The translations under genes and the position numbers were made by a program. 64,000 nt of DNA from Undaria pinnatifida (lineage: Eukaryota > Sar > Phaeophyceae > Laminariales > Alariaceae), in NCBI GenBank assembly GCA_012845835.1, contig JABAKD010000002.1, positions 17,917,629 through 17,981,628 on the forward strand, in the 5' to 3' direction. The notes beneath the pieces were generated by a model, which saw nothing but the letters and a program-made list of their open reading frames with translations, was not told the origin of the DNA and made no database searches. This document shows positions 33,286-45,038 of the stretch, one piece after another; within the stretch, counting starts at the first letter, position 1; each line of letters opens with the position of its first letter.

Positions 33286-36200
33286 TTAGCAACGCCGCTT
33301 AAGCCCCCCCACGAGAAGAAGCGCTTCCTGAAGAGCGGCGGACAGAACCTCGGGGTGGTCTTCCACGCGCCCTGCTCCGTCGCCGGGCAGACGATCTAAC
33401 GCACGACCCACGACCTTGCGCGCGTACCCCCCATACGCGACACCGCCTACTCCGTCTCTGCCACCGTTCCATGGGTCCTGCTGCTGCTGCTGTCCCTGTG
33501 GTTTCTGCTGATGTTGCTGCTGCTGGTTCTCCTAGCGCAAGTAGGGACGGGATCACCATAACACGCAGAAGAAAAACGGGCAACGGGGGATAACGTGAGC
33601 GGTACTCGGTGGAGACCTCGTTGCGAATCTCGGGAAGGTCTGCACCCGAACATTCAAGACAAGAAAAACATTCAGTTACAGCTGGCTTGGACCTCGCGTG
33701 TATGATTGTGCAGGCACCCATTGCAACATCGACGCCTGGACAGGTTTACCGGCGGGCAGGAAGTTTCATTTTCCCGTGAAACAGCTAACGCGCGGCGCCG
33801 GCAAGGGTGGTGGCGACAACGGTGTGGCGGCGGCGGTGGTTGCGCCCTTCTGACACACGTATAAGCGGCACCGTTTATTCCCTTGAGAAGCGCACTCATG
33901 TGTTCGGGGACAGGCGACATGCACTTGTCTAGCATGATTTTGCACGATACGCCTGTGTAACATGTTGTAGCCGGTGAGTTTGAGAAGAAAAAAAGAACAC
34001 ATGCAGGAGCGATGGACGCTTGCTCGCCTGGTGATAGTTTCCGATGAGCCCGAGCTCGAGCAGCTTGGGAGCGGTGCGATCGTTCGTGCCCCCGGCCAGT
34101 TGGACGAAGTGTTGTCCATCTCCGAAGGGCACGGCTTTGGGCGATACGCATAGAGGTGCCACCAGGATTCCAACCAAGAACGACAGGTGAAGGGCAGAAG
34201 AAAAACAAAGAGATGAAAGGAAGGGGAATTCAGAAAAAACGGGGTGAAAGGAAGAAACACACAAAAATGAACAAAAACACGTGTGATACGTACAGAAATA
34301 TAAATAGAAAGAAGGCGCCGCCATGTGAACGTGTCCATGATTTTCAGTATCATGTTCATTGGAGAGAAAAGAAAGCACGGAAAAGAAAACCTGGTGATAG
34401 GGATATGTAACGAAAGTACCAACGTGAGAGTATTCGCGCACGGAAAGCGACAAAAAAACGCCTGCGAAGGTGAAGAAAGAAGTCAATTCGAATTTGGCCC
34501 AAGGAAGGACAAATGGACTAAACACAGCAATACGCGGCACGAGTAAGGCATGCATGCCACTCACAGTGCCTTGACACTTCATGTTGCTAGTAGAAAACGA
34601 GCGAGGATAACGCGGGAACCGGTTGTGCAAACATGACCCTGAACAAACACACGTTAATTCCAGAAGACGCAACTCTCTCCGCGCGGAGACACGCAACACC
34701 GGCACCGGCTTCTAAGCGCAAATATCACAACCGCGCTGGAACGTAAGCCCGGAAAAATGAAGCAAGCACCGCACACCATCTTGCGCACCTAAGCTGGTCC
34801 ACCTGCTCCCACCCACCACCCACTCACACTTCCCAAGAAAAACAGTCGAAACCGTGACAAACACACACGGAAACGCCAATTTTCAATGAAATGACCCTCG
34901 TTCGTCTACCTTCCGTGGCCAGGACCTTCTGCGCCAGGCGCACGCAAGCCGTAGTAGCACCCCTGCCCGTGTCGCCGCTCATCGGACGCCCATCCGTCTA
35001 TCAAACCGCGCAGGAAGTAGTCGTGAACAGGCGGAGGGGAGGGGGGGGGGGGGGGGGGGGGGGGGGGCATGTGGGGTTATGCCTTGTCTGGGTTGATCTG
35101 GCCTGCTGACAATGCAGGAAATCGGAGGGTAGGGAAGGAGTGCTTATGTAAGCGCCGTGGCAAAAAAGAGAGGGAGAGAGAGGGAGTGGAAGGGAGAGGG
35201 GGGGGGAGGAATGGAGGCAAGTATGGCGAGAAGGAGGGAGGGATGAAGGGGGGAAGGAGGGAGAGGGAGGGAGGGAGAGAGGGAGGGAGGGAGGGAGGGA
35301 GGGAGGGAGGGAGGGAGGGAGGGAGGGAGGGAGGGAGGGAGGGAGGGAGGGAGGGAAGGAGGGAGGGAGGGAGGGAGGGGGGTGGGGGGAGGGGCCGTCG
35401 ACGATAAGGAGCACGCCAGAGGGGCCACGAGTGCGCCAGAAGTGGTCGATGCACAAGTAGAAATCCTTGAACTAGAAGCAGTTGGTGCGCAAAATGGGCC
35501 CGTCACTGTATCGCATGCATATCGATAACCAACCATCGTCCGAAAAACACGTCGAATGGAAAATATCGACGCTCTCGGCTATCACACAAGGGCGCAGATA
35601 GCTGGCGAGTCTCCCTTACCCAATCGATGCGTTAGAAAGCTCTACTCAAGCAACATGTTGGAAATCTCTACCCGACCAATTCATTACAGAAAACACCGGC
35701 AGCCAGTCCTCCCTTTCGCAAAACCCTTCACCTGCCACACGTTGAGAGCGCGGGCCGGGGTCGCCTCGATCGTGTCATCGCCCGCCGCGCCTTGCAATTC
35801 CGATCTCCCGTCCCCCACGGCCCCCACCTCCGCCTCAACCGTCCCGCCTATCGGTATGTTCATGACAGCGTTCATGGCCGCGACGGTTAGGCCCGTATCG
35901 TCGCCCAGGTCCGGAAAGCTGACCGCTACTAGCTTGAGGGACCCAGCCGCGGCATCAGCGACCGAATTCTCCCAGAGGTCGCGGAAGTGCGCCAGGTCTC
36001 CCTGCCAGCGCGTGGAAACAGAGCATGTCCCCCGGCACCGTCGGAAACAGTTGCATCCGGCAGGAGCCAACGTCGTCCGTAGCAGTGGCGGCAGCATCGC
36101 CGGTGCCAGCGGCGGCGGCGGCGGCGGCGGCAGCGGTGACAGCAGCGGCGACAGCAGCGGCGACAGTGGAATGAGGTCCATGGCAAGGCGCACACTCTCT

Positions 36201-39200
36201 TTCTGTCGATTCGATCCAACGTCAGGGAGCCCAACTCCCTCTTAATACTGTCGGCCATCCAGATAGTCAATTTGTAACCAGAGATTCAGCGCCGGAAAGG
36301 GAGATCGGCTGCCGTCGGGAGTACAGAGCAACTCGGTGCCCATCGCCCAGACGGGTAACACGACGGTCTCCAGCTTCGAACGCGCCGCTTTCTCTGCGCG
36401 AACTATCGCAGCACCTCCCCAACACAAAATCGCGGGTAAGCATCTTTAGCTCTATACCACGCCCGGTTCTTAGGGTTATCACCTACCCGAGACCGGTTCT
36501 TATTGCGACCTCCGGAGACCGGTTAATATGGCGCCATCCAATTTCTTGCGATTAATTATCTGTCAGTCCCCCCCGCGCGCCCGCGATATACAACCCGGCC
36601 ACTGTACTTCGATTTTCCCGGGAGCTGAGGGTGGGGGAGGGAGGGGGGGGTCACCTTGGTGTGTATTTCAACGGCATCCACCTTCTCCAGCAACTCCCGA
36701 ATCACTTCCGGGGATCGCATGTACTTCTCGGACCTAATAATTCCCGGAGGACACACGGTGATGCACCTTCCGCACCCGTAGCATCTTGGCCCCAACACGC
36801 CTCCGCTGGAAATAAGAAAAAGTGAGCAACAAATTAAAAAGAGAGCACTATCTCTGAAAAGGTGTGGGGGGGGGGGTAAGGGAATAATGTCAAGGACCGA
36901 GATCGCCCACGCCCATGGTAAACTGGTCCTGTTGAGCAGCTTCCAGGGGAGTCGTTGCCTTGTATCTTCAAAAGAGGAACGCATACGTAAAAACGCACGG
37001 CCGGAGTATCACGCAGCTTGCAAAGATGCGTACCGACCATTTGATTGATCAAGCTCACAGCTGAAGTGTTTGAAATGATTTCAATAAAGAACATGAAAGC
37101 TCTGCTTGCGAGCATTTGGGGGCCGCCAAGAAACGAAAGGGTAAAGTAGAGCATGCATGCGAAGAGCTATGACCGACGTATGCATATCCACACATAGCAC
37201 GAGGGGTGGGGAGATGAACCGTGACCAATGCGGGCTGTTCGGCGTGCGTGCGTGTGTCGAAGAAATCCGCGTGCGCGGGTCGTGGCGGGGCGAAGGCGTG
37301 AAGGCAGCGGTACATACATCCGGGACACCGTGAACAACCTGCCTCCTGGGCTTTTGAACTCTTCACCGAAAACAAAATGCAAGCACAACATAAAAAAAAA
37401 GCAGGCGAGACCAAATTTTATCACCACGAAACGAAAGGAAACCGCGCGTTTTCAGTTGTTGTTTTTTTCTCTTTTTAAACAAAAACACGGGCTGTAAAGC
37501 AACAGCGGTGCCAGTCAACCCCCCCCCCCCCCCGCCGCCCCATGCTCGCCCCCGACCGTCACCTTTCAATACCAGCGGAGAAAAAAAACAAAAACCGAGC
37601 ATCACCTCCCAATAAAAACACTGAAAAAACCAAGTACCCAGCACTGGTGCCCAGGAATGCCGCGACCATGGTAGCCCTCTGCGCAGGCGGTGCGGGCGAG
37701 TCCGGAAACACCACAGCGTCGGCGGGGCAGACCATTTCGCACGGCCGTGGGCAATCTACGACGAGGGAAGAAGAAACGCAGACGGGAAGTGTGTGGGTCG
37801 ATAGGCGCTGGGGTTTAGCGCCCGGACAAGAGCGTAGGTTGTAGCATGTTGGTACGGAACCGACGGAATCGTACGTTCGTTGTTGTTATGTGTTTCCCCC
37901 CCCCCCATAACGTGGTCACCTAAACAACACTAAGTACACATACTTCGAAGTATCGCCTGAATAGGATGTGGTGATGCAACTCCGGATACAGATAGTTCGA
38001 TCGTCCTCTTCACAGACCTGCTTCTTCGTACAATATGCGAAAGGGCCCACAGCGGCACACACCGCCCAACCGTAGCAAGCAGAGGAACCTTTCCAGCACG
38101 AACGCCGGCAGAGGGAGCAAGCACCCTCTCGCCGGGTCGACATCAACGACTACGCCAACACCATCATGGTCGTCGACCACCACTGCCCGTCTCGCGCCCG
38201 TCTCGCACACGGTGTGTCCGCGCGTGTGTTGTTCACACTAAACCATCATGTCCACACCTCGACAGCCAGCGCACCCCGTGCCCCGTGCCGGTTCTCCGTC
38301 TTATCAACAGGGAGACAAGAAAGCGTCTTATCACATGCGCGCCTCTCTCACCGCTCGGGCAGAGGGAAGCATCGAACGCGGCCTTCCTAAAGTGAGGGTC
38401 TTCTTCGTCATCGTTCACGCTCATCATCAACCATGGTGCCCGCACCGGCGCCCCTATCGCTTCGCCCACGCCTTGAGCCGCTAGGACACCGTCCCTGCCA
38501 CGAAAGAGAAGACGCCAAGTGAGGCAAGGATATGAGCGGGGCCCACAAAAAGTGTACCACCCCACACCCTGCATGCCGCACGCCTACCAACCAGACGGAG
38601 ACATGGAAACAAATTTCAGGGTTCCCCTCGGTTGGAACATCGCGCTGGTGGGTATATACAACCGTCGTCAACTATGTGTGCGCTAGCGCAGGTCATAAAG
38701 ATCAAAACTACAAAAAAAACGGGGGTTTTCGGTCGGACGGTGTCGGATCTTCGGCCTCACCCAGCTCGGAAAAAGGGGCCCCTACATTGTAAGCGGCCGT
38801 ACAAATTAGCAATTCGCTTCGCTTGTGACAGATGGGGATGGGGATGACGGCGCGAACAGCGGCAAGCCATCTCCAGCAATAGGGGGGTCACGGGCGGCAC
38901 CTACGACGAACCCAGAATTGTTCGAACGAGAGGGCGTTGTGAGATGTCGTGAAATCGCACCCTTGCCACACCAGAAAGCGCGCTTTTTCGAGCAACGTAA
39001 CTCGCCGCACCATCACCCGCTGGAGGCGATCAGCATTAGCGACTATATACCACACGAGGCACGATGGAATGTAATGAAAAATGCACAAATTTACATATGC
39101 TTATGGAAGAGTAGAATGCACCTGGCCGCCTCGATGACAGCTTCCTCCGCCGCGACGTCGATGCAGTCCGCGCCCGCCAAGGTGTACACGAGCGCCAGAT

Positions 39201-41514
39201 TGCGAACCGCGGGAAGGTCCTACCCGAGCGGCGAGGCGTTCATTACACACGGTGGCGGTGGCGGCGGCGGTGGGGCGGGCATGGGCGTTGCTTGCGCATA
39301 CCGTATCTTATCTGGAATTGCCGATTGAGCGTCGGGACTTACAGTAGTAGGACGTACGAGTACACGATATTATGAATTCCGGTATATCAGAATGTAGGAC
39401 ATTCTACCACACGAGAAAGAGCTACAAGAAACAACAGCGTTATCGGAAGTTTAGGGCGTGCTACGGGTAGCGTACGAGTGCGAGTATTGGAGTACTGTTC
39501 CACTAGCGGTACTCTATTGCACTGCAAGGCGCTGATGCACAACGATTTGCTCGGAGGGCATCTGCCCGAATGAGTCTCTCGGCGTCCACCACTGCGGGGG
39601 TAGGTAGCGCCGAGCTCTGTGCCGAGCTAATGGTTACTTCTCGCCGTACTCTGCACCCCTTGCACGCCCTCCGTCGAACGAACGGCTCGGTGCATGCCTA
39701 TGATGATGATCATGGTGATGGTCTACAGCATGGTGGCTCTATTATGGTACTGCGCACAGACAACGCATACAACCGCGCCTATAATCGGCGATACAATACG
39801 CAAGGTGACGCACCCTCCAGGGCGAACTCTACGCGGTTTTTCTCGCTGACGTTGAGAGCGCAAAACGGTGAGCGATGCGCCTATTGGAAATATCTCGACG
39901 AGATGACCACCATATTCGTTGCCTGGGGCCCATTTATTTGCTTTTTTTTCTCCATCCCATTTATTATCCTCGCACTACTTACTCTCCTCGCGCTCTCTCC
40001 CGGTAGAAACTCTATTCCGGGGTCACATGGCGGGCCCTCCTCCCCCCTCCCCACGCCGGTACGTGCCTACATTTTTTTAATCGCGAGAATAATTCAGCAT
40101 TGTTTTCTTCCCTCGCCGACTCGCGTTTGGGGCCCATGTACAGCGACAAAACAAAGTATAAACGCGTTCATATCATGGTGCGAGCATGCAGCACACCGCA
40201 GCAGTGCAAGCTGTGCGCGTGCATGTCTTGCAGGTAGCACTTGGCATCGGGGTTTGACAGCAAGATCGTCATCGCCTGAACTCGTAAGCAGCCCCGGTTT
40301 GCTGCGTGTGGAGGATGCTGCAATCGTCAGTTTTATTCGCCAATATGTTTTCCTCTTGAAGCCCCAAAACCCCTTCATGATAGAACTTTCACTTTCACCG
40401 TCGTTTTGGGGGACAAACTACTTGGAAGTAGTGTGGGAAAAGGGTTTCGGTACAAGTAGTGTCTGGAGAAGAGCGTCTCGAACAATCCTCTCAGGGGGGT
40501 GTTATCTTGGTTTTAGTATTCGTGCGGCCATTTTGTGGTGACGTTTTTTTGGAGCGTTCTGAAAAGCTGACAGTCCCGAACGGAATACCAGTGTAAAGCT
40601 ACTACTATTAATATTAATACTTGTCATGTGGATACCATGTCCCCGAACCAACACGCCTAGGGAAAATGTCGAAACCCCTTCGACCTTCCAGACATCGTTT
40701 CTTGAAGGCTCGCTTGGGGAACATGGGAGATTTTTCATGTCTAGAACACGCCACGGAGCCTTCCCCTCCTCGTCCCGCTGACGGATCCTCCGCGGCGGAT
40801 ACACCGACTAGCGGATTCCCCACAGCAGTGGGACTTTGGAAGGCCCCACTGGATTGTTCCTTGTACCAGAGAGCTGAGGGAGCACTGACAACTGCTCGCC
40901 CACCGCTCTCTCTCACTTCCTTACACTGGTGCTTCTTGCACCTCTGGGACTTATTCTCATCCTCTCCTGTCTCTCCCTCTGTCAACGGCCTGCTGTATCA
41001 GCCCGTGTTGTCACACACTCCGCCGTCGTAGTTCAACAGTGAGAACACTTTGCTTACGCAGAGAGAAGTGGGATCACGACCGACCAACGGATTCGACTAC
41101 GAATCTTGGTAATATTAGACTAATAGTAATGTGTACGTGTCATACCTCAAACGATGCGCCGCAGATGAGCTTGAACCAGTCTCCTCTTCTGAGCGACTCC
41201 GCCGGAGACGAACATCGATACCACTCAGAGGGAGCGAAAGGGAGAACGGCGCTCTTCCATTCCTCGGTTAGAGCAGAGCTCACGACCACGTCGAGGACGG
41301 TGCTCGCACGTTTCCTACTGCTACGGCCTATACGTCGAGCTGGGCGAGTGCTCGTACTGGAATATAATGCTGGGTTGGTATCCGGCTGAAGCCTCAATCG
41401 CGACCCATCGCACGGTGGGTGCGGGACGAAAGCGAGGTAGAGGCCGGGGAGGTACGCAGCAGCTGTTGCTATGAAACAACACCACGGACGTGAGCGGGGG
41501 TATCTGACAAGCAT
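33286..41514 (-). CDS. LdpA-like 4Fe-4S protein with plastid presequence, nine exons
   Basis: Exons on minus: 41514-41146, 39219-39122, 38494-38352, 37755-37638, 36805-36655, 36001-35732, 34997-34910, 34134-34028, 33531-33286; phases agree; 529 residues. The LdpA core begins at SLRRGDWFKLICGAS (about 107-121) and continues through LALVYTLAGADCIDVAAEEA. Two cluster motifs follow: Cys201/205/209/213 (CxxxCxxxCxxxCP) and Cys251/254/257/261 (CYGCGRCITVCP). Later come VDAVEIHTK, DGRPMSGDTG, FVQLAGGTN and GGVAYGGYARK. In cyanobacteria LdpA senses redox state and adjusts the circadian period. The N-terminus has a hydrophobic signal peptide followed by Phe29, as in stramenopile plastid proteins; the frame is also open to an ATG at 41880. 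Intron 8 has a GC donor. A Gln-rich insert (451-465) is unusual. Plastid location is inferred. Confidence 0.85.
35210..35395. repeat. (GGGA)n tract, intron 6 of the LdpA homologue
   Basis: GGGA tetramer array on plus, preceded by a run of about 28 G at 35040-35067. On the coding (minus) strand this is a C/T-rich tract before the acceptor of exon 7. Confidence 0.95.
36994..37070 (-). repeat. Dispersed short repeat R2, copy E
   Basis: On the minus strand: CAGCTGTGAGCTTGATCAAT, then CATCTTTGCAAGCTGCGTGA and TACTCCGGCCG. Intron 4 of the LdpA homologue. Confidence 0.75.
39570..40541 (+). other. 323-codon open frame opposite intron 1 of the LdpA homologue
   Basis: An ATG-started frame with one strongly hydrophobic stretch (FICFFFSIPFIILALLTLLA, about 122-141). 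It lies entirely inside LdpA intron 1 on the other strand. The length is notable for this composition and the frame is not simple-sequence. I recognise no family and see no homology-like motif. It could be a nested gene, an old insertion or chance. Confidence 0.25.
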
Positions 41515-42014
41515 CTGCGTGTTTTTGTTCAATGCCGGACCCATCCTCCCTGTTGTCGGTGTGTGCGGTGTGTCTTCGTCAAACATGTACCCCGCAACCT
41601 GAATGAAAAATTCTGAAAAGTTATCTTTAGCAAACCCTTTGAAAAAAAACTGCTGAAATCCACCCATGCCGTCTCCCATAGAATCCACCTGCCCGTCAGT
41701 CTCGCTTGCTAGAGGCCAGAGCTGCATGTCCACTTTAGCCGTGTTGATGCATTTTGGGATAAGGCGCTTGGGAACACAGATTTTCTCAGGGAATGGTACT
41801 TGTTGTTTCGCACTAGGATAATCACTGCGCAGCCCAGCTGCTTCCAACCAGAGCACGAACACTCCACTCACAGCAGTCATACCTATACCCTAAACGATAC
41901 TAGAACGTTGCGTAGCTTTTGCCAAATCGCCATCTCCTGCTATCAACGAAGCTCTTCTTCTGGGATAATAGCACCTGGTGCAGCGTACAGCAGTAGCTCT
42001 CCAGTGAGCGCAGC
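41515..42014. promoter_or_regulatory. Divergent spacer between the LdpA homologue and the ANK-FHA-G-patch gene
   Basis: Only 500 bases (134 if LdpA starts at 41880) separate the two start codons, so the promoters must be shared or overlapping. No clear TATA box or repeat is seen. Confidence 0.55.
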
Positions 42015-44966
42015 ATGGAGGACGGAGAGATAAACGATGGCTTCCTTGGCGTGGAAGAGATGGAAAACAGGAAGGCTCTCGCTGACGCCCACGGAGAGGG
42101 GGGGGGCGGCATGTCCTGGGTGGAGGCTGTGATTCTCGGTGCCGGCCAGGTGACGGCCGTCGACGCAGCAGCTACGAAGGACGTCGACATCGAGCAGCAG
42201 CCAGAAGGCAGTCTCGCGGTGGGTGATTGTCTGTCTGCCTGCAGTGCAGCCAACATCGCAGTAGCATGTGATCACATGATATGGTACGAAACTGATTATT
42301 TAGAAAACGTTATATGTGCAACAGCAGCATGCCGGTATAGCAGTGCATCGGAGCTTGCCCGGAAGGCCGCTGCTGGTATAACCTGCAACCTGCAACACAA
42401 AGTTGAGTCAAGAGATACAGCAGTAGAACAAAAGCAGAAAATAATAGAACAAAACGAGAGCGGATAACGGCTTTTTCGGCCTGTTTTGAACAAAAAAACA
42501 ACCATAATTTCTGTGCAACATTAACCATAGCCTTGAACGGAGTAGTACGTCGCAACAGGCAGTACGAGCAGTATAACAAAAGAAAAATGAACGTTTTTCT
42601 GTGCTGTGCACCAGTATGCTGCTAACCGACGCGGTTACTGGTGTTGAAGTTTGGCATTGAGTTGCCCTTAGTAAATAAAATGTCAGTTTTTACAATATAA
42701 CGGGACGTTAGTATGTAGTAGGATGTTAAACCTGGTACCTTATACTTGGTATAATAGTAAGGAAGGAAGCTTGTCCTTAACCCTCTCTTCGTTCCCATCC
42801 CTATGTTTTTCCGTTTCCGTACCCGTACTCTTGTCCTTATCCGTATCCGTATCCTTATCCTTATCCTTATCCTTATCCTTATTCTTAGCGTTATCCTTAT
42901 CCTTATCCTTATCCTTAACCCTCTCTTCGTTATTACCCCTATATTTTATCCGTATCCGTACTCGTACTCTTTTCCTTGTCCTTATCCTTGTCCTTTTGCT
43001 TAGCGTTATCCTTGTCCTTATCCTCGTCCTTAACCCTCTCTTGGTTCTTATCCTTATATTTTGTCCTTGTCCTTGCCCTTGTCCTTGTCCTTAGCATTAT
43101 CCTTATCCGTATCCTTATATATGTCCTTGTCCTCATCCTTATCATTGTCATTGTCCTTACCCTTATCCTTATCCTTATCCTTATCCTTATCCGTATCCTT
43201 ATCTGTATGCTTGCCCTTATCCTCATCCGTGTCCTCATTCTTGTCTTTACCCTTTTCGTCCTCCTCATCCTTGCCCTTTCCCTCCTCCTCGTTCTCCTCC
43301 GTCTCTCCCCCTCCCCCCATCTCCCCCCCTCCCCTCTCCTCCCCGCACCCCCTCCCCCCCCAGGAAACCCACCGCGAGCCGCCCCCACCCGGGACCGCCG
43401 GCGACCTCCCCCCTCCATCTGCCGCCGTCACCGCCCGCCGCGAAGCCGCCCTAGTCCACCGCGTAACAGGCCTCCTCCGAGAGGGAGACGCGCCCGAGGC
43501 GCTGCTAACTTTACTAGCGGAGGCTGAGAACGACGGAGTCGATGTCGCGAGGTGGTTAGGGCTGGGACGATCGTCGATTGGAGGACGCACTCCCCTCATG
43601 GAGGCCGCGAAACAGGGGCGAACGGCTTGCTGCGCAGCGCTCGCTGACGCCGCTCGCGCCGCGGGGGGAGGAGGGGGGCTAAACGCTTGGAATGAGAGGG
43701 GGAGATATTCGGCGCTGCATTATGCTTGTTACGAAGGGGCTACCGGTGAGGGCGTTATTGTTGTTGTTGTTTTTTTTGTGGTGGGGTCGGTTGAATGCGG
43801 CAGTAGTTGCTGCCTGTCTGATGGCACTCGCCGCTAAAGATTGAGCTGCTCATGATGAGCTTTTTTACCCACCCAACCCCACCCAACCCCGCCCGCTACC
43901 ACCCTCCCTCCCTCCCTCCCTCCCGCTCTCTCTCGTCCCCCGCGCTTCACCCGCGTCACCTGTAGTCGCTGTCATCGTGACTTGTTTCACCTCACCCAAC
44001 CCCACCCCACCCCACCCGTCCCGACCCCGCCTGCTGATCCCCACCTACCATCGTCGTCGCCGTTGCGTTTGATTTGGTTGGATTGGATTTGGTCAACAGG
44101 AGCGGCGTTAGAGCTACTGGTCCGCGGGGCCGACCCCCGCCTCCGGAACCGAGAGGGGGAGACCGCGCTGCAGGCTGCTCTGGCGAACGGGCAGACGGAG
44201 TGCGCGGAGCTGGTGCGCGACTTTCTGCGTCGGCCGACCTTCGAGCCTGAGACGCAAAGCGGCACCGCTGACGTAGGAGAAGGGGGTAACACAGGAATGG
44301 AAACAGTAGAGGGAGGGAGAGGGGTGATGGGGGAAAGAGGAAGAGGCGGTGGATGTGGGGGGGAAGGAGGAACAGGGGAGGGGGGGAGGGGAGGAGGGGG
44401 AGGAGGAAAAGGAGGGGGGGGTGGGGGAGGGGGAGGGGAGGAGGGGGGTAGAGGAGGAGGAGCTGGAGTAGGAGGAGAAGAGGCAGCGGGAGGAGTAGGA
44501 AGAGGAAGCGTGCGGCTCGGCGCGGTCGGAGCGTCAGCTCCCGAAGTCTGCCGTGCTAACACGGTGTTCTGCCTCGGCCGAAAGCGCCGCCGCATCGGGG
44601 CCGGAGTCCGGCACGGCAGGGGGCTCGGAGTCGGCGTCGGCACAGCGGCGGCGGAGGTCGGGCTAGGCGCGCGGCGCGGCGCACGGCTCCACGCGACCAA
44701 CCCTTGCTCTGGAACGCCGATGGAGGCGTACGTGCTGTGGTCGATAGCCAACGGGGAAGACCCGTTTCACGGAGAAGGGGGGGGGCAGGATGAGGACGAT
44801 GATTCGGACGAAAATGAAGAGGGAGAGGATGGCGGTAAGGGCGCCTCTGCCGTCTGGCTGGATTATTATGTCCAGATGTACCACGAGAGGTGAGGCACGA
44901 GCGGGCTTGGGTGTCACCGCCGTTGAGAGGCGTCCCTATCCCTTTAGCTGCCTGCCTGCCTGTCTA

Positions 44967-45038
<72 letters not shown>

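Noticed and set aside
33299-33721. 140-codon minus frame over the last LdpA exon (MERWQRRSRRC...)
   Set aside because: It is the wrong frame. The LdpA C-terminus (GGVAYGGYARK) is read in the frame entered from the acceptor at 33532.
39122-41880. Start of the LdpA homologue at 41880
   Set aside because: The frame is open, but the 122 extra residues resemble nothing, and the ATG at 41514 gives a signal peptide directly. Kept only as an alternative.
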